The notes beneath the pieces were generated by a model, which worked only from the letters and a program-made list of their open reading frames with translations, did not search any database and was not told where the DNA came from. A DNA stretch of 64,000 nucleotides from Aquimarina sp. TRL1 (GTDB lineage Bacteria; Bacteroidota; Bacteroidia; Flavobacteriales; Flavobacteriaceae), in the NCBI RefSeq assembly GCF_013365535.1, contig NZ_CP053590.1:1788501-1852500 (forward strand), written 5' to 3'. Position numbers and translations under genes: made by a program. Positions 46,196-54,862 of this stretch are shown here, one piece after another; the stretch's first letter is position 1, and the number at the start of each line of letters is the position of its first letter.

Positions 46196-47149
46196 TTATG
46201 GTAGTTCTTTTACTAATAACCAAGCTCTTTTATCATTGGTGTTTTTTATTTCCTGTAGTGCTGTTAATGCCTCTTGTCTGGTAGAAAAACTAACGTAAGA
46301 TACTTGATGAAGACCGAACTGATTAATTCCGATAAGTCGTGGCGAGAATCCTTTTTCTTGCAACTCTTCTATTTTTTTGTTAGCATTATCTATAAACCGG
46401 AATGCTCCTGCAACTATATGATATTTATGTGCTTTCGAGGGCGCTTCTTCTTTTAGTGTAGATAAGCTTATAGCAGGAAGTGGGCTACTAATTTCAAAAG
46501 TAGCTTCCTGTATCCGTTGTTTGATAGTTTCAGTGGCTTCTTTATGCTCATTATCATTATAAGTGATTGTCTGATCATTGTATTTCTTTACACCAAAAAA
46601 ACCACTCACACCAATAGCTATTGCTAAAACTGCTGCATATTTTAGGTAAGGACGCTCACGACGTTTTTCAGGAGTGAAGGCAATAGGCGCCTTTTCTTCT
46701 AGAGACTCAGTTTCTTCTTTATAGATTTCTCTTTGAATTGTAGGAGAAACAAAAGAGCTAAGTCCAAAAGCTTCAGTCAGGTAATTGTGTTGCTCAAAAG
46801 GTTCGAATTGAAGAGTGTCTTCTATCGAAACAAAGAAAGAACCAATTCCTTCTATAGAAACACGTTTTCCGTTAGTAAGTTCATTTTTTAAAGAAGCTAC
46901 ATATCGCTGAATTTTAGAAATGGCATCCGTATAGGAGATTTGTTCTGCAGAAGCAATATAGTTCGCTAATAACCCATCATTATTCTGTAACTGACGATTA
47001 AAAGAGATCAGTTTTTTTGGAGGGTAAAAAGCATTCGTAGCACTGTGAATAGAAGCCGACTCCCTTTTGGTCAAAAAAGCACCAAAATCAGGAATAATAA
47101 CACATTCATAGCGGTATAAAAGTTCACTTATATAAGTAGCTGTATTCAT
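46196..47149 (-). CDS. HU-CCDC81-like and SPOR domain membrane protein
   Basis: 317 residues in three parts. N-terminal HU/CCDC81-like domains (about 1-130): YISELLYRYECVIIPDFGAF and the HU-like GKRVSIEGIGSFFVS. Then one membrane helix at about 171-187 (KYAAVLAIAIGVSGFFG). Then a linker and a C-terminal SPOR domain (about 238-315, KYHIVAGAFRFIDNANKKIE), which binds denuded peptidoglycan at division sites. Topology implies the HU-like part is cytosolic and the SPOR part periplasmic. Candidate minus-strand -7 box TACCTTTG at 47250-47257. Divergent from dprA. Confidence 0.86.
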   Translation of the reverse strand: MNTATYISELLYRYECVIIPDFGAFLTKRESASIHSATNAFYPPKKLISFNRQLQNNDGLLANYIASAEQISYTDAISKIQRYVASLKNELTNGKRVSIEGIGSFFVSIEDTLQFEPFEQHNYLTEAFGLSSFVSPTIQREIYKEETESLEEKAPIAFTPEKRRERPYLKYAAVLAIAIGVSGFFGVKKYNDQTITYNDNEHKEATETIKQRIQEATFEISSPLPAISLSTLKEEAPSKAHKYHIVAGAFRFIDNANKKIEELQEKGFSPRLIGINQFGLHQVSYVSFSTRQEALTALQEIKNTNDKRAWLLVKELP

Positions 47150-47249
47150 TTATTTTCCTTAAAAAAATCAGAGGTTTCTGAAAGTCAATTAGATGGCGAG
47201 AATACATGCTCAATAATGAGTCATAACAATACATCAAGCCACCTAAGTC

Positions 47250-47257
47250 CAAAGGTA
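47250..47257 (-). promoter_or_regulatory. Candidate -7 box for the HU-SPOR gene
   Basis: TACCTTTG on the minus strand, 100 nt upstream of the ATG at 47149, in the 204-nt divergent region with dprA. No clear -33 element. Confidence 0.35.
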
Positions 47258-47353
47258 GAAAAAAATAAAAATGATATTAAAAGATCATAAGTGATTTTAT
47301 TAACAGATTGGATTTTTTTTTGTTTCTTATGTTGATATACAATTGATTACGAA

Positions 47354-48454
47354 ATGGAAGAGAAGCTAAAAGCTGTAATGATTTTAAAAAAAGCAGCAAA
47401 TTTAGGAGATAGTTCAATTAAGAAAATGATACAAGCTGTTGGAAGTGCAGAAGGAGTACTGAAAGAAAAAGCAGCGAATCTTCTTAAAATTGAAGGAATT
47501 GGCAGTCAGCGGATACATGACATACAGAATCCGGCATATGAGGCAGCGGTAGAAGAGGAGCTTTGTTTTATCAGAAATAATGCAATTGATTGTTATTTGT
47601 ATGATGCTCCTGACTATCCCTATAGACTAAAGCAATGTTTGGATGGTCCGGTTTTATTATTTGGGAGAGGGAACATATGTATGACACAAAAAAACGTAAT
47701 CAGTATTGTTGGTACTAGAAGGGCTACAAGCTATGGTATTCGGTTTTGTGAAGAGCTTATAGAAATGTTAGCTCCTTTGGATCCGATAATTGTATCTGGT
47801 TTTGCGTATGGAATTGATATCACAGCACAGCGAGCAGCTTTAAATGCTGGTTTGCAGACGATCGGTTGTCTGGCACATGGATTAAACCAACTATACCCTA
47901 AAACACATAAAAAATATACAACTGCTATTGAAGAGAATGGTGGTTTTTTTACAGATTATTGGAGTACAGACCTGTTTGATAGAAAGAATTTTTTAGGTAG
48001 AAATCGCATTATTGCAGGAATCAGTGAAGCGACAGTAGTTATAGAAAGTGCAAATAAAGGAGGATCTCTGGTAACAGCAGAGTTAGCACATTCTTATAAC
48101 AGAGATGTTTTTGCTGTACCAGGACGTGTTACTGATGTATACAGTCAAGGGTGTAATATGCTTATCAAAACACAAAAAGCGCATGTATTGACCACGGCTG
48201 CCGATTTGATTTATATGCTCAATTGGGAATTAGAAGAGAAACAACAACAGGCGCAACAAAAGCAATTGTTCGTGACCCTAGATGAAGAAGAGAAAACAAT
48301 ATTTCATTTTTTGGAAAACAATAACAAAGAATTATTAGATCATATTGCTCTTCATTGTCATATGCCTACATTTAAAGTTGCTTCTCTTTTACTTACAATG
48401 GAACTAAAAGGAGTAGTTCGTCCGCTACCAGGAAAACGTTTCGAACTTATCTAA
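47354..48454 (+). CDS. dprA: DNA-processing protein DprA
   Basis: 366 residues. Loads RecA on incoming single-stranded DNA during natural transformation. N-terminal helix-hairpin-helix region (LLKIEGIGSQRIHDI), Rossmann-like DprA core with SIVGTRRATSYG, SGFAYGIDITAQRAAL, GRNRIIAGIS and GGSLVTAELA, and a C-terminal winged-helix-like domain (about 300-366). Its TAA overlaps the stop of the convergent deacetylase gene. Confidence 0.95.
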   Translation: MEEKLKAVMILKKAANLGDSSIKKMIQAVGSAEGVLKEKAANLLKIEGIGSQRIHDIQNPAYEAAVEEELCFIRNNAIDCYLYDAPDYPYRLKQCLDGPVLLFGRGNICMTQKNVISIVGTRRATSYGIRFCEELIEMLAPLDPIIVSGFAYGIDITAQRAALNAGLQTIGCLAHGLNQLYPKTHKKYTTAIEENGGFFTDYWSTDLFDRKNFLGRNRIIAGISEATVVIESANKGGSLVTAELAHSYNRDVFAVPGRVTDVYSQGCNMLIKTQKAHVLTTAADLIYMLNWELEEKQQQAQQKQLFVTLDEEEKTIFHFLENNNKELLDHIALHCHMPTFKVASLLLTMELKGVVRPLPGKRFELI

Positions 48455-49374
48455 TGTGATTCTAACAGTTGATTGTACATCTTATTCATTTCTTTATTAT
48501 CAGGAGCAGCTTTTAATAATTTGCTTCTCTTTTTTGGATCTTGAATCCACCGATACATCCAGGAAATACCCCATTTTTTATAATATGTGTTTTTAGAAGA
48601 GTATACGGGATCTTCTAATGCTTCTTTTATTGATATGAAACGATATTCTTTGGATTGCAAATGCTTGATGATTTTAGGGAGATAATCTGTGTTTAACACG
48701 TTATCATGACATAAGAAAATATGCCGTATGTTTCGTTTGTATTGATCTTGTGATAGTTTTTGATGGTACTCAAATACATTCAGGGTGTATGAAAGATATG
48801 TATCTCCAATATATCTCGCATTTTTAAAATCTTTTTTTTGCAACGCATTTTCATACAATGTATTAAAAAGCCAGTCCTCACTTTCTATGGTAAAAGGGGT
48901 AATTGTATACCCTTTGCGAGAAAGAAAGTGCGCCATTTTCTTCTGAGAAATACTGTCTTTTCCCAGATTATTATACGGAAATCTAAAGTATTTCAGACTG
49001 TCTTCCTGTTGTGCCAAAACTTCTTTGGTAATTACCGCTCCTTTAATAATGTCTTCGGTAAAGGAGCTGTATTGTTCGTATGCCGTATGTCCATATGTAT
49101 GATTTCCTGAAGTTACATTTTTGTTCGTAATCCATTGGACAAGTTGATTGTAATTCTGATGGTAGTTTTTGTTTTGATAGAGAAATCCTTCGTTGATAAA
49201 AATTGCTACAGGCAATTGCATGCTATCTATTTTTCGTAATAATTCAGAAGAAAAATTGGTTTTTTCGAGTAATTGTATATTCGGTACATCATCAATGGTT
49301 ATAGAAACAAAATTCTTTTGGGCAGCTAATGATTGAAGTAAAAATAAACTGCCAATACATAGGATTCTATACAT
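48451..49374 (-). CDS. Secreted polysaccharide deacetylase family protein
   Basis: 307 residues. Signal peptide about 1-18. NodB-type catalytic core: SITIDDVPN (catalytic and metal Asp), GNHTYGHTAYE (metal-binding His pair), RFPYN (motif 3) and HIFLCHDN near 218-225. CE4-type enzymes remove acetyl groups from GlcNAc polymers such as peptidoglycan or chitin. The first residues of the NodB motif are degenerate (VSITIDDVP rather than TFDDG). 15 nt downstream of the GH3 gene on the same strand, so probably co-transcribed. Confidence 0.85.
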   Translation of the reverse strand: MYRILCIGSLFLLQSLAAQKNFVSITIDDVPNIQLLEKTNFSSELLRKIDSMQLPVAIFINEGFLYQNKNYHQNYNQLVQWITNKNVTSGNHTYGHTAYEQYSSFTEDIIKGAVITKEVLAQQEDSLKYFRFPYNNLGKDSISQKKMAHFLSRKGYTITPFTIESEDWLFNTLYENALQKKDFKNARYIGDTYLSYTLNVFEYHQKLSQDQYKRNIRHIFLCHDNVLNTDYLPKIIKHLQSKEYRFISIKEALEDPVYSSKNTYYKKWGISWMYRWIQDPKKRSKLLKAAPDNKEMNKMYNQLLESH

Positions 49375-49389
49375 GGGTATGAAGAAGGT

Positions 49390-50487
49390 TTATTGAATAA
49401 TTCCCGCGCAGATTTTTAAACGAATTATTTTTTTTACAGAGGTAGCAACCTGTTTTTTATAAGCAGGATCAGAAAGGGTTTCCTTATAGATATTTTGCAT
49501 CGTTCGTTCTTCATTTTGAGGCATTAAAATGAGATCACAACCTGCCTTTGATGCTAATAAAGGAGCGTTTTTTAGAATAGTAACCGCTTTCATGATGTTT
49601 AGAGCATCAGAAATGATAATCCCTTTGAATCCCATTTCTTCTTTTAATAGTCCGGTTACAATTTTTCGAGAACAGCTAGACGGGATACCATCAGTGGCAT
49701 ATTTGTCATTGTTTTGTATTGTTATATGAGCAATCATGATTGAAAGAACGCCATCTTCAATAATTTTTTTGTAGTTAGCAACCTCTTGTAATGGTCCATC
49801 TATATATACACTTCTTTTGTGAGTATCTCCTTTTACCAGTCCATGTCCTGGAAAATGTTTTGCAGTGGCAATAATTCCTTCTTTTTGAGTATGAAGAATA
49901 AACCGGTTGGCAAGTGCTACTACAGTGTCTTTATTACTGCCATAACTTCTTGATTTAATTGCTTCATTGGCAGCACTAACATCAAGAACAGGAGCATAGT
50001 TATGATGTACACCAATTTCTTTGAGTTCTTTATTAATAGTACTGGTAACCTGATCAGATTGTTCAACTGTTTTGATGTCAATAGTTTTGCCAACATTTTT
50101 GGCTCCTTTTATTCTGCTACTGAATAAACTAGGTTCTGCATCCATACTAAATAATAAAGGGATGGAGTTATTTTTTTTGCTGATGCTATTGAGCGTATTG
50201 ATATGTTGGATATGTTTCTTTTTATAGCCTTTTAAGAAAACGACTCCTCCTATTTTGTTAGCAGAAGCTAACTTATTAACGGTTGCTACAGATTTTCCCA
50301 GTTCTCCGGCTGAGGTAATGATCATTTGTGCAATTCGTTCTTGTTCACTTAGACTATTATATACAGAATCTACCTTGGCAGTCAATAAGGAATCTGAGGA
50401 ATAGAAATCTTGTAGAGAAAACTGCTGTTGGGCAACAATTGATAATGGAAGGAGTAAAGCAATAAGGAATTGAGTGGTTTTTTTCAT
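49390..50487 (-). CDS. NagZ-like glycoside hydrolase family 3 protein, secreted
   Basis: 365 residues. Signal peptide 1-20, then the GH3 TIM barrel. Motifs: AKHFPGHG at 209-216, GDTH with the Asp221/His223 dyad typical of beta-N-acetylglucosaminidases, and nucleophile Asp294 in IISDALNIMKAV. No second GH3 domain, as in NagZ. The signal peptide suggests it works outside the cytosol, unlike E. coli NagZ. It is paired with a deacetylase, pointing to turnover of GlcNAc-containing polymers. Confidence 0.88.
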   Translation of the reverse strand: MKKTTQFLIALLLPLSIVAQQQFSLQDFYSSDSLLTAKVDSVYNSLSEQERIAQMIITSAGELGKSVATVNKLASANKIGGVVFLKGYKKKHIQHINTLNSISKKNNSIPLLFSMDAEPSLFSSRIKGAKNVGKTIDIKTVEQSDQVTSTINKELKEIGVHHNYAPVLDVSAANEAIKSRSYGSNKDTVVALANRFILHTQKEGIIATAKHFPGHGLVKGDTHKRSVYIDGPLQEVANYKKIIEDGVLSIMIAHITIQNNDKYATDGIPSSCSRKIVTGLLKEEMGFKGIIISDALNIMKAVTILKNAPLLASKAGCDLILMPQNEERTMQNIYKETLSDPAYKKQVATSVKKIIRLKICAGIIQ

Positions 50488-50520
50488 AATAATATAATAA
50501 TAGGCTAGAGAATATAAAGG

Positions 50521-51369
50521 TTATGAGGTAATAGGTACATTAGGTAATTGACCCCATTCACTCCAGGATCCGTCATAAATGACTCCCATAGGATATCCTG
50601 CAAGTTGAGAGGCTAATAAAATGATACAAGCTGTAATTCCTGATCCACAACTAAAAATTAATTTCTTATTAGCAATAGGCAGCGAATTAAATAAGGATTG
50701 TAATTGAGCTGTTGACAATATCGTTCCATCATCAGATAAGACGCTGGTATAAGGTAAACTAATAGAGTTAGGAATGTGACCTCCTTTTAGATCAGCTCTT
50801 GGTTCCGGGGCTGTAGCTTCAAAACGCCCTTTAGAACGAGCGTCTAATATACAGTTGTCTGTATGGTGGATACTATTCATAATATCAGTAACAGAGGCTA
50901 CGTGTTCAGGGCGGAATGATGTTTTGAAATGAGTAGTAGAAAAATGAGATCTCTTCTCTACAGAGGTTGTAGGGTATCCTGATTTTACCCAAACAGGAAG
51001 TCCTCCATCTAAAACAGCTACATTTTCGTGCCCCATTGTTTTGAACATCCACCAAGCCCTGGGACTACTATAAATTCCCAATGTGTCATATATGATTATG
51101 GTATGATCAGAGGAAATTCCTAATTCTTCACAACCTTTGGCAAATACCTCTGGCGTTGGAAGCATATTTGGAATTGAATTTGTCTTGTCCGAAAAAGTGT
51201 TTTTAATATCGAAAAAACGTGCATTCTTTATCTGAGAAGTAACTGATACATGATCAGATGCAGTTACTTTTTTTATACTGGCATCCAGAATGATAATGTC
51301 AGGATGATCTAGGTGTTCTGCTAGCCACGCAGCAGAAACAATAGGAGAAGAAAGCGTAATTTTTTTCAT
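50521..51369 (-). CDS. 3-mercaptopyruvate/thiosulfate sulfurtransferase (two rhodanese domains)
   Basis: 282 residues, two rhodanese domains. N-terminal non-catalytic domain ends near the DGGLPVW hinge; C-terminal domain has LDARSKGRFEA and catalytic Cys241 in the loop CGSGITA. A CGSGxTA loop is typical of mercaptopyruvate sulfurtransferases rather than CRKGVT thiosulfate types. Cytosolic, transfers sulfane sulfur. First in line after an NTF2-like gene on the same strand. Confidence 0.9.
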   Translation of the reverse strand: MKKITLSSPIVSAAWLAEHLDHPDIIILDASIKKVTASDHVSVTSQIKNARFFDIKNTFSDKTNSIPNMLPTPEVFAKGCEELGISSDHTIIIYDTLGIYSSPRAWWMFKTMGHENVAVLDGGLPVWVKSGYPTTSVEKRSHFSTTHFKTSFRPEHVASVTDIMNSIHHTDNCILDARSKGRFEATAPEPRADLKGGHIPNSISLPYTSVLSDDGTILSTAQLQSLFNSLPIANKKLIFSCGSGITACIILLASQLAGYPMGVIYDGSWSEWGQLPNVPITS

Positions 51370-51400
51370 TGTAAAATGTGTTTTTTAAAATAGTCGATTT

Positions 51401-51853
51401 CTATTTTTCAAATCGATCAAGCATATTCAGTACCTGTTTTCTAAGTTTTTTTCTGAAAAAAGAAGTTCCTCCTAATAGTTTTCCTTTCCACCCTAATGCC
51501 TGACCAGCCCAGTTACGGATGTTAAACTCATCATGGTGTTCTATAATTTTGCCGTCCTTAAAAACAAAAGAAGCACGAATTGTATTGGTGACAGCCCGTC
51601 CTGTTTTACTAAATGTATATTGCGCTTTCCAATTAGCAGAAGCTTCTTTTTCTGTGGCTTTTACATCAGAAAACTCCACGCGGAGATCCTTTCCGTTTTT
51701 GCAAAGCATTCGCCACATCTTTTTTGCCTGTTCTCCTTTAAGCGTTCCAAAAACCGGATCACTAAAAGTAACATTGCTGTGATAACAAGCGTTCATTTTT
51801 GTAGCATCACGTTCCTGAAATGCTGTGTAAAAATTCTGAATTAATTCATCCAT
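51401..51853 (-). CDS. NTF2-like (SnoaL-type) protein
   Basis: 150 residues. N-terminal helix IQNFYTAFQERDATKMNACY, then F-SDPVFGTLKGEQ and the strand run ANWKAQYTFSKTGRAVTN, FVFKDGKIIEHHDEFN: the NTF2-like cone fold. Such proteins are ligand-binding or small isomerase/hydrolase scaffolds; no catalytic assignment possible. Basic C terminus (RKKLRKQVLN). Confidence 0.82.
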   Translation of the reverse strand: MDELIQNFYTAFQERDATKMNACYHSNVTFSDPVFGTLKGEQAKKMWRMLCKNGKDLRVEFSDVKATEKEASANWKAQYTFSKTGRAVTNTIRASFVFKDGKIIEHHDEFNIRNWAGQALGWKGKLLGGTSFFRKKLRKQVLNMLDRFEK

Positions 51854-51899
51854 AACCTTATTCTGTAAGAATCTATAGAAGGTATGAAGATAAGAATAA

Positions 51900-52895
51900 T
51901 TAATCCAGTTTATCGGCTAATTTTCTAAAAACCTTACTAGGATCTTTATGATTGTATAGGACGTTATAAACAGCGTCGATAATAGGAGTCCTTGCTCCTT
52001 TAGACTCATTGAGCACATAAGCACTTTTAGTTGCGTAAAAACCTTCTGCCACCATATTCATTTCCATTTGAGCACTTTTTACGGTATAGCCTTTCCCAAT
52101 CATATTTCCAAACATACGATTTCTGGAAAAAACGGAATATCCGGTCACTAATAGATCTCCTAAATAAGCAGAATTGTTAATATTTCGCTTCATTTTATGA
52201 ACTTTCTTGATAAAGCGTTTCATTTCCCGAATGGCATTACTCATTAATACACTCTGAAAATTATCTCCATACCCTAGTCCATGGGCAATACCTGCAGCAA
52301 TAGAATATATGTTTTTGAGCATAGCAGCATACTCAGTTCCGATGATGTCATCACTGATTTTACACTTTATATATTCGCTTTCCAAATGAGAAGCCATTAA
52401 AGTGGCTTTTTTCTCATCAATACTAGCAATCGTTAGATAGGATAACCGTTCCAGAGCAACTTCTTCTGCATGACAAGGTCCTGTAATCACACCGATGTTA
52501 TCTAATGGGATGTTATACTCCTGATTAAAATGTTCCCCTACAATCAGCCCTGTTTCAGGGACAATTCCTTTAATTGCAGAAAAAACTATTTTACCTTTTA
52601 GATCAGTATTCAGTTTTTTTAATTCACTATATAAAAAAGCGGAAGGGATGGCAAATATCAGATAGTCAGCATAGGCTACCGCTTCATTAATATCATCAGT
52701 TAGCTTGAGCTGATGCGTTTTAAATTCTACGGAGCTGAGATAATTAGGATTATGTTGTTGTTTTTTTAGATGCTCTATTGCATAAATACTTCTCATATAC
52801 CATCCTACTTCTGTAAGATTTTCACAAAGCATTTTTACGATTGCTGTTGCCCAGCTTCCTCCACCGATTACGGCAAATGTTGGTTTTTCTTTCAT
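51900..52895 (-). CDS. gpsA: Glycerol-3-phosphate dehydrogenase (NAD(P)+)
   Basis: 331 residues. Reduces dihydroxyacetone phosphate to sn-glycerol-3-phosphate for phospholipid synthesis. FAVIGGGSWATAIVKML at the N terminus, AIKGIVPETG (about 107-116), TGPCHAEEVA, catalytic Lys in MLKNIYSIAAGI, and GDLLVTGYSVFSRNRMFG. Lower conservation in the first loop than E. coli (GGGSWATA). A minus-strand TACTTTTG box lies at 52997-53004. Confidence 0.95.
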   Translation of the reverse strand: MKEKPTFAVIGGGSWATAIVKMLCENLTEVGWYMRSIYAIEHLKKQQHNPNYLSSVEFKTHQLKLTDDINEAVAYADYLIFAIPSAFLYSELKKLNTDLKGKIVFSAIKGIVPETGLIVGEHFNQEYNIPLDNIGVITGPCHAEEVALERLSYLTIASIDEKKATLMASHLESEYIKCKISDDIIGTEYAAMLKNIYSIAAGIAHGLGYGDNFQSVLMSNAIREMKRFIKKVHKMKRNINNSAYLGDLLVTGYSVFSRNRMFGNMIGKGYTVKSAQMEMNMVAEGFYATKSAYVLNESKGARTPIIDAVYNVLYNHKDPSKVFRKLADKLD

Positions 52896-52996
52896 TCAAG
52901 TAATTTTCAATTAACATCCAGTAGTTGATGATTTGGGTTTTCTTAGATGCCTTTGTAGTTCCAAAAAGAGGTTTACACACAAATTAATTGAGTGCT

Positions 52997-53004
52997 CAAA
53001 AGTA
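52997..53004 (-). promoter_or_regulatory. Candidate -7 box upstream of gpsA
   Basis: TACTTTTG on the minus strand, 101 nt upstream of the gpsA start. No -33 element seen. Confidence 0.3.
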
Positions 53005-53102
53005 AGTAAAATACACTATAAAATAAACTTCTGTATATCAGAGTTTTAATTTTTTGGCATGCGTTTTGGTTCTCTAAAAGCAAATAGTAAACCGATACAA
53101 TT

Positions 53103-54020
53103 ATGAAAACACTAAAAATACTTTCGGCTTTTATCCTGGGGATATTACTTTTTACTTCATGTACAAGTGAAGTAGTTGTTAACGAGTTTCACGAAGAACC
53201 TGTTGTTACTTTAGATGAGGTATTGCATAGCTATGAAATTTGGTATGTAGATATCGAAAGAACACAAGGGAATGGAGAAATTCCATTTTTTCAGCAGGCA
53301 TTTACTGTGTCTTTTAGAAATGATACATTCTTTGCGAATAACAATTTAGTGGGTATTGGGGATAATGGAAATGGTTTTGGGTTAGACGTCGGTTTTTTTG
53401 ATGCGTTTGGTACAGAATTAACAATAGATCACGATATTGATGGGGTTTATAATTTGATTATTACTCAATTAGCAGATAATGAGATTCGTGTTCATGATCC
53501 CGTGTTAAATACAAGTTATTATTTAATAGGGTATCAAAGAAATACCTTTGACTACGACAGGGTTTTTTATGACAATATTCATTACTTTTTACAAGAATAT
53601 ACCACATGGGAGAAAGTGTATACTAGTGAATTTGGTGTGATTAATGAATTTGATGAAGAGACCTATATTGCTTTTTTACCTTTTGGAGCAGGAGACAATT
53701 TCAAGAGTTCTAAAGACCCAAACGGTATGCGAATCCCAAGTATTTTCTATGATTATGAGGGGCATTATGAAATACAAGACGTTTTTAACAACTTAAATAG
53801 GAAAATTTTAACACTTGATTATAGCTATCTAGGCAATGAACACTTTGAGTTGTCCGTTATAAACGATAGAAAGATAGAGTTGCTTCACCCCTCTTCAGGA
53901 ACGGTGTATCATTTTGAAGGAAGAGAATATGTGCAGATAAAAAAGTCTACTCATGGAAAAACAACTCAAAACACAAAGAAAAGAATAAAAAAAGCTGATT
54001 TTATGAAGCTTTCAAGATAG
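53103..54020 (+). CDS. Lipoprotein of a Flavobacteriia family, function unknown
   Basis: 305 residues. Signal peptide and lipobox LLFTSC (Cys20). Mature part starts with an acidic linker, then IWYVDIERTQGNGEIPFFQQ, FANNNLVGIGDNGNGFG, and a second half with HYFLQEYTTWEKVYTSEFG. I recall close relatives labelled nicotinic acid mononucleotide adenyltransferase; nothing in the sequence supports that, since there is no nucleotidyltransferase HxGH motif. Basic C-terminal tail. Likely an outer-membrane or periplasmic structural or binding protein. Confidence 0.78.
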   Translation: MKTLKILSAFILGILLFTSCTSEVVVNEFHEEPVVTLDEVLHSYEIWYVDIERTQGNGEIPFFQQAFTVSFRNDTFFANNNLVGIGDNGNGFGLDVGFFDAFGTELTIDHDIDGVYNLIITQLADNEIRVHDPVLNTSYYLIGYQRNTFDYDRVFYDNIHYFLQEYTTWEKVYTSEFGVINEFDEETYIAFLPFGAGDNFKSSKDPNGMRIPSIFYDYEGHYEIQDVFNNLNRKILTLDYSYLGNEHFELSVINDRKIELLHPSSGTVYHFEGREYVQIKKSTHGKTTQNTKKRIKKADFMKLSR

Positions 54021-54047
54021 TAAGACTTTTGGTTGGTTATTTAGTTG

Positions 54048-54093
54048 GAAATCGCTCTGCAAGAATTTTCTTGTCTGAGCGATTTCTATTTTT
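54048..54093 (+). terminator. Terminator after the lipoprotein gene
   Basis: GAAATCGCTC / GAGCGATTTC outer stem with an inner CAAGAA / TTCTTG stem, followed by TATTTTTT. Confidence 0.85.
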
Positions 54094-54242
54094 TAGAAGT
54101 TTTTGTTTTATTCATTAGAGAGAAAAAATAACCCAATCTAGGTTTTTAACAGATGCTTTTTTTAACGAGTTAATATGAGAACAAGTGCAATGGAGAAAGT
54201 TCTCAGGTAATTCCGTAATTTTATACACTAAAATTGCATGAT

Positions 54243-54776
54243 ATGGGAATTCAAAAACCATTCAATCTCAATCAATGGATTGAGGAAAACAGAGATACAT
54301 TAAAGCCTCCCGTAGGAAATAGAAATTTATATAAAGATGCTGGAGACTATATAGTAATGATTGTAGCAGGTCCTAATGCTAGAAAAGATTATCATTATAA
54401 TGAAACAGAAGAGCTTTTTTATCAGTTAGAAGGAGAGATAGAAGTTCATATTCAGGAAGAAGGAGTAAAAAAAACGATGAAATTAGGACCTGGAGATATG
54501 TATTTGCACCCGGCAGGTGTTCCGCATTCACCAGTACGACATGAAGGTTCATTAGGTTTGGTTATCGAAAGAAAACGAGATCATTTAGAAGCAGATGATG
54601 GATTGTTATGGTACTGTGATCACTGCAATACCAAGTTGCATGATGTGTATTTCAAATTGAATGATATAGAAAAAGATTTCTTAAAACACTTTAAAGATTT
54701 CTATTCTAATAAAGAACTTCGTACCTGTAATAATTGTGGTAAAGAAATGCCGGTAGATAAGCGATTTATCGGGTAA
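54243..54776 (+). CDS. nbaC: 3-Hydroxyanthranilate 3,4-dioxygenase
   Basis: 177 residues. Cupin that opens 3-hydroxyanthranilate to 2-amino-3-carboxymuconate semialdehyde in the kynurenine route. Catalytic iron ligands are in DYHYNETEELFYQ (His and Glu) and PHSPVRH (third His). A rubredoxin-like C-terminal pair of CxxC motifs (CDHC and CNNC, about 133-168) is the second iron site of bacterial enzymes. ATG 54243 is chosen over TTG three codons upstream. Other kynurenine genes are not in the window. Confidence 0.94.
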   Translation: MGIQKPFNLNQWIEENRDTLKPPVGNRNLYKDAGDYIVMIVAGPNARKDYHYNETEELFYQLEGEIEVHIQEEGVKKTMKLGPGDMYLHPAGVPHSPVRHEGSLGLVIERKRDHLEADDGLLWYCDHCNTKLHDVYFKLNDIEKDFLKHFKDFYSNKELRTCNNCGKEMPVDKRFIG

Positions 54777-54780
54777 TAAA

Positions 54781-54812
54781 AGAGGGGCTCGTACGAGCCC
54801 CTCTTCTTTTTT
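54781..54812. terminator. Bidirectional terminator after the dioxygenase gene
   Basis: Perfect 24-nt palindrome AGAGGGGCTCGT / ACGAGCCCCTCT followed by TCTTTTTT. Between convergent genes. Confidence 0.9.
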
Positions 54813-54862
54813 GTACTATATCCATTTCTATAACTAGGATAAGATTCTTACGGAAGCACTCC

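Noticed and set aside
51519..51844. Two + strand ORFs of 87 and 103 codons over the NTF2-like gene
   Set aside because: Overlap each other and the recognised minus-strand gene; low-complexity translations.
54781..54804. 24-nt perfect palindrome as a recombination or attachment site
   Set aside because: The T tail and position between convergent genes explain it as a terminator; no integrase or repeat copy nearby.
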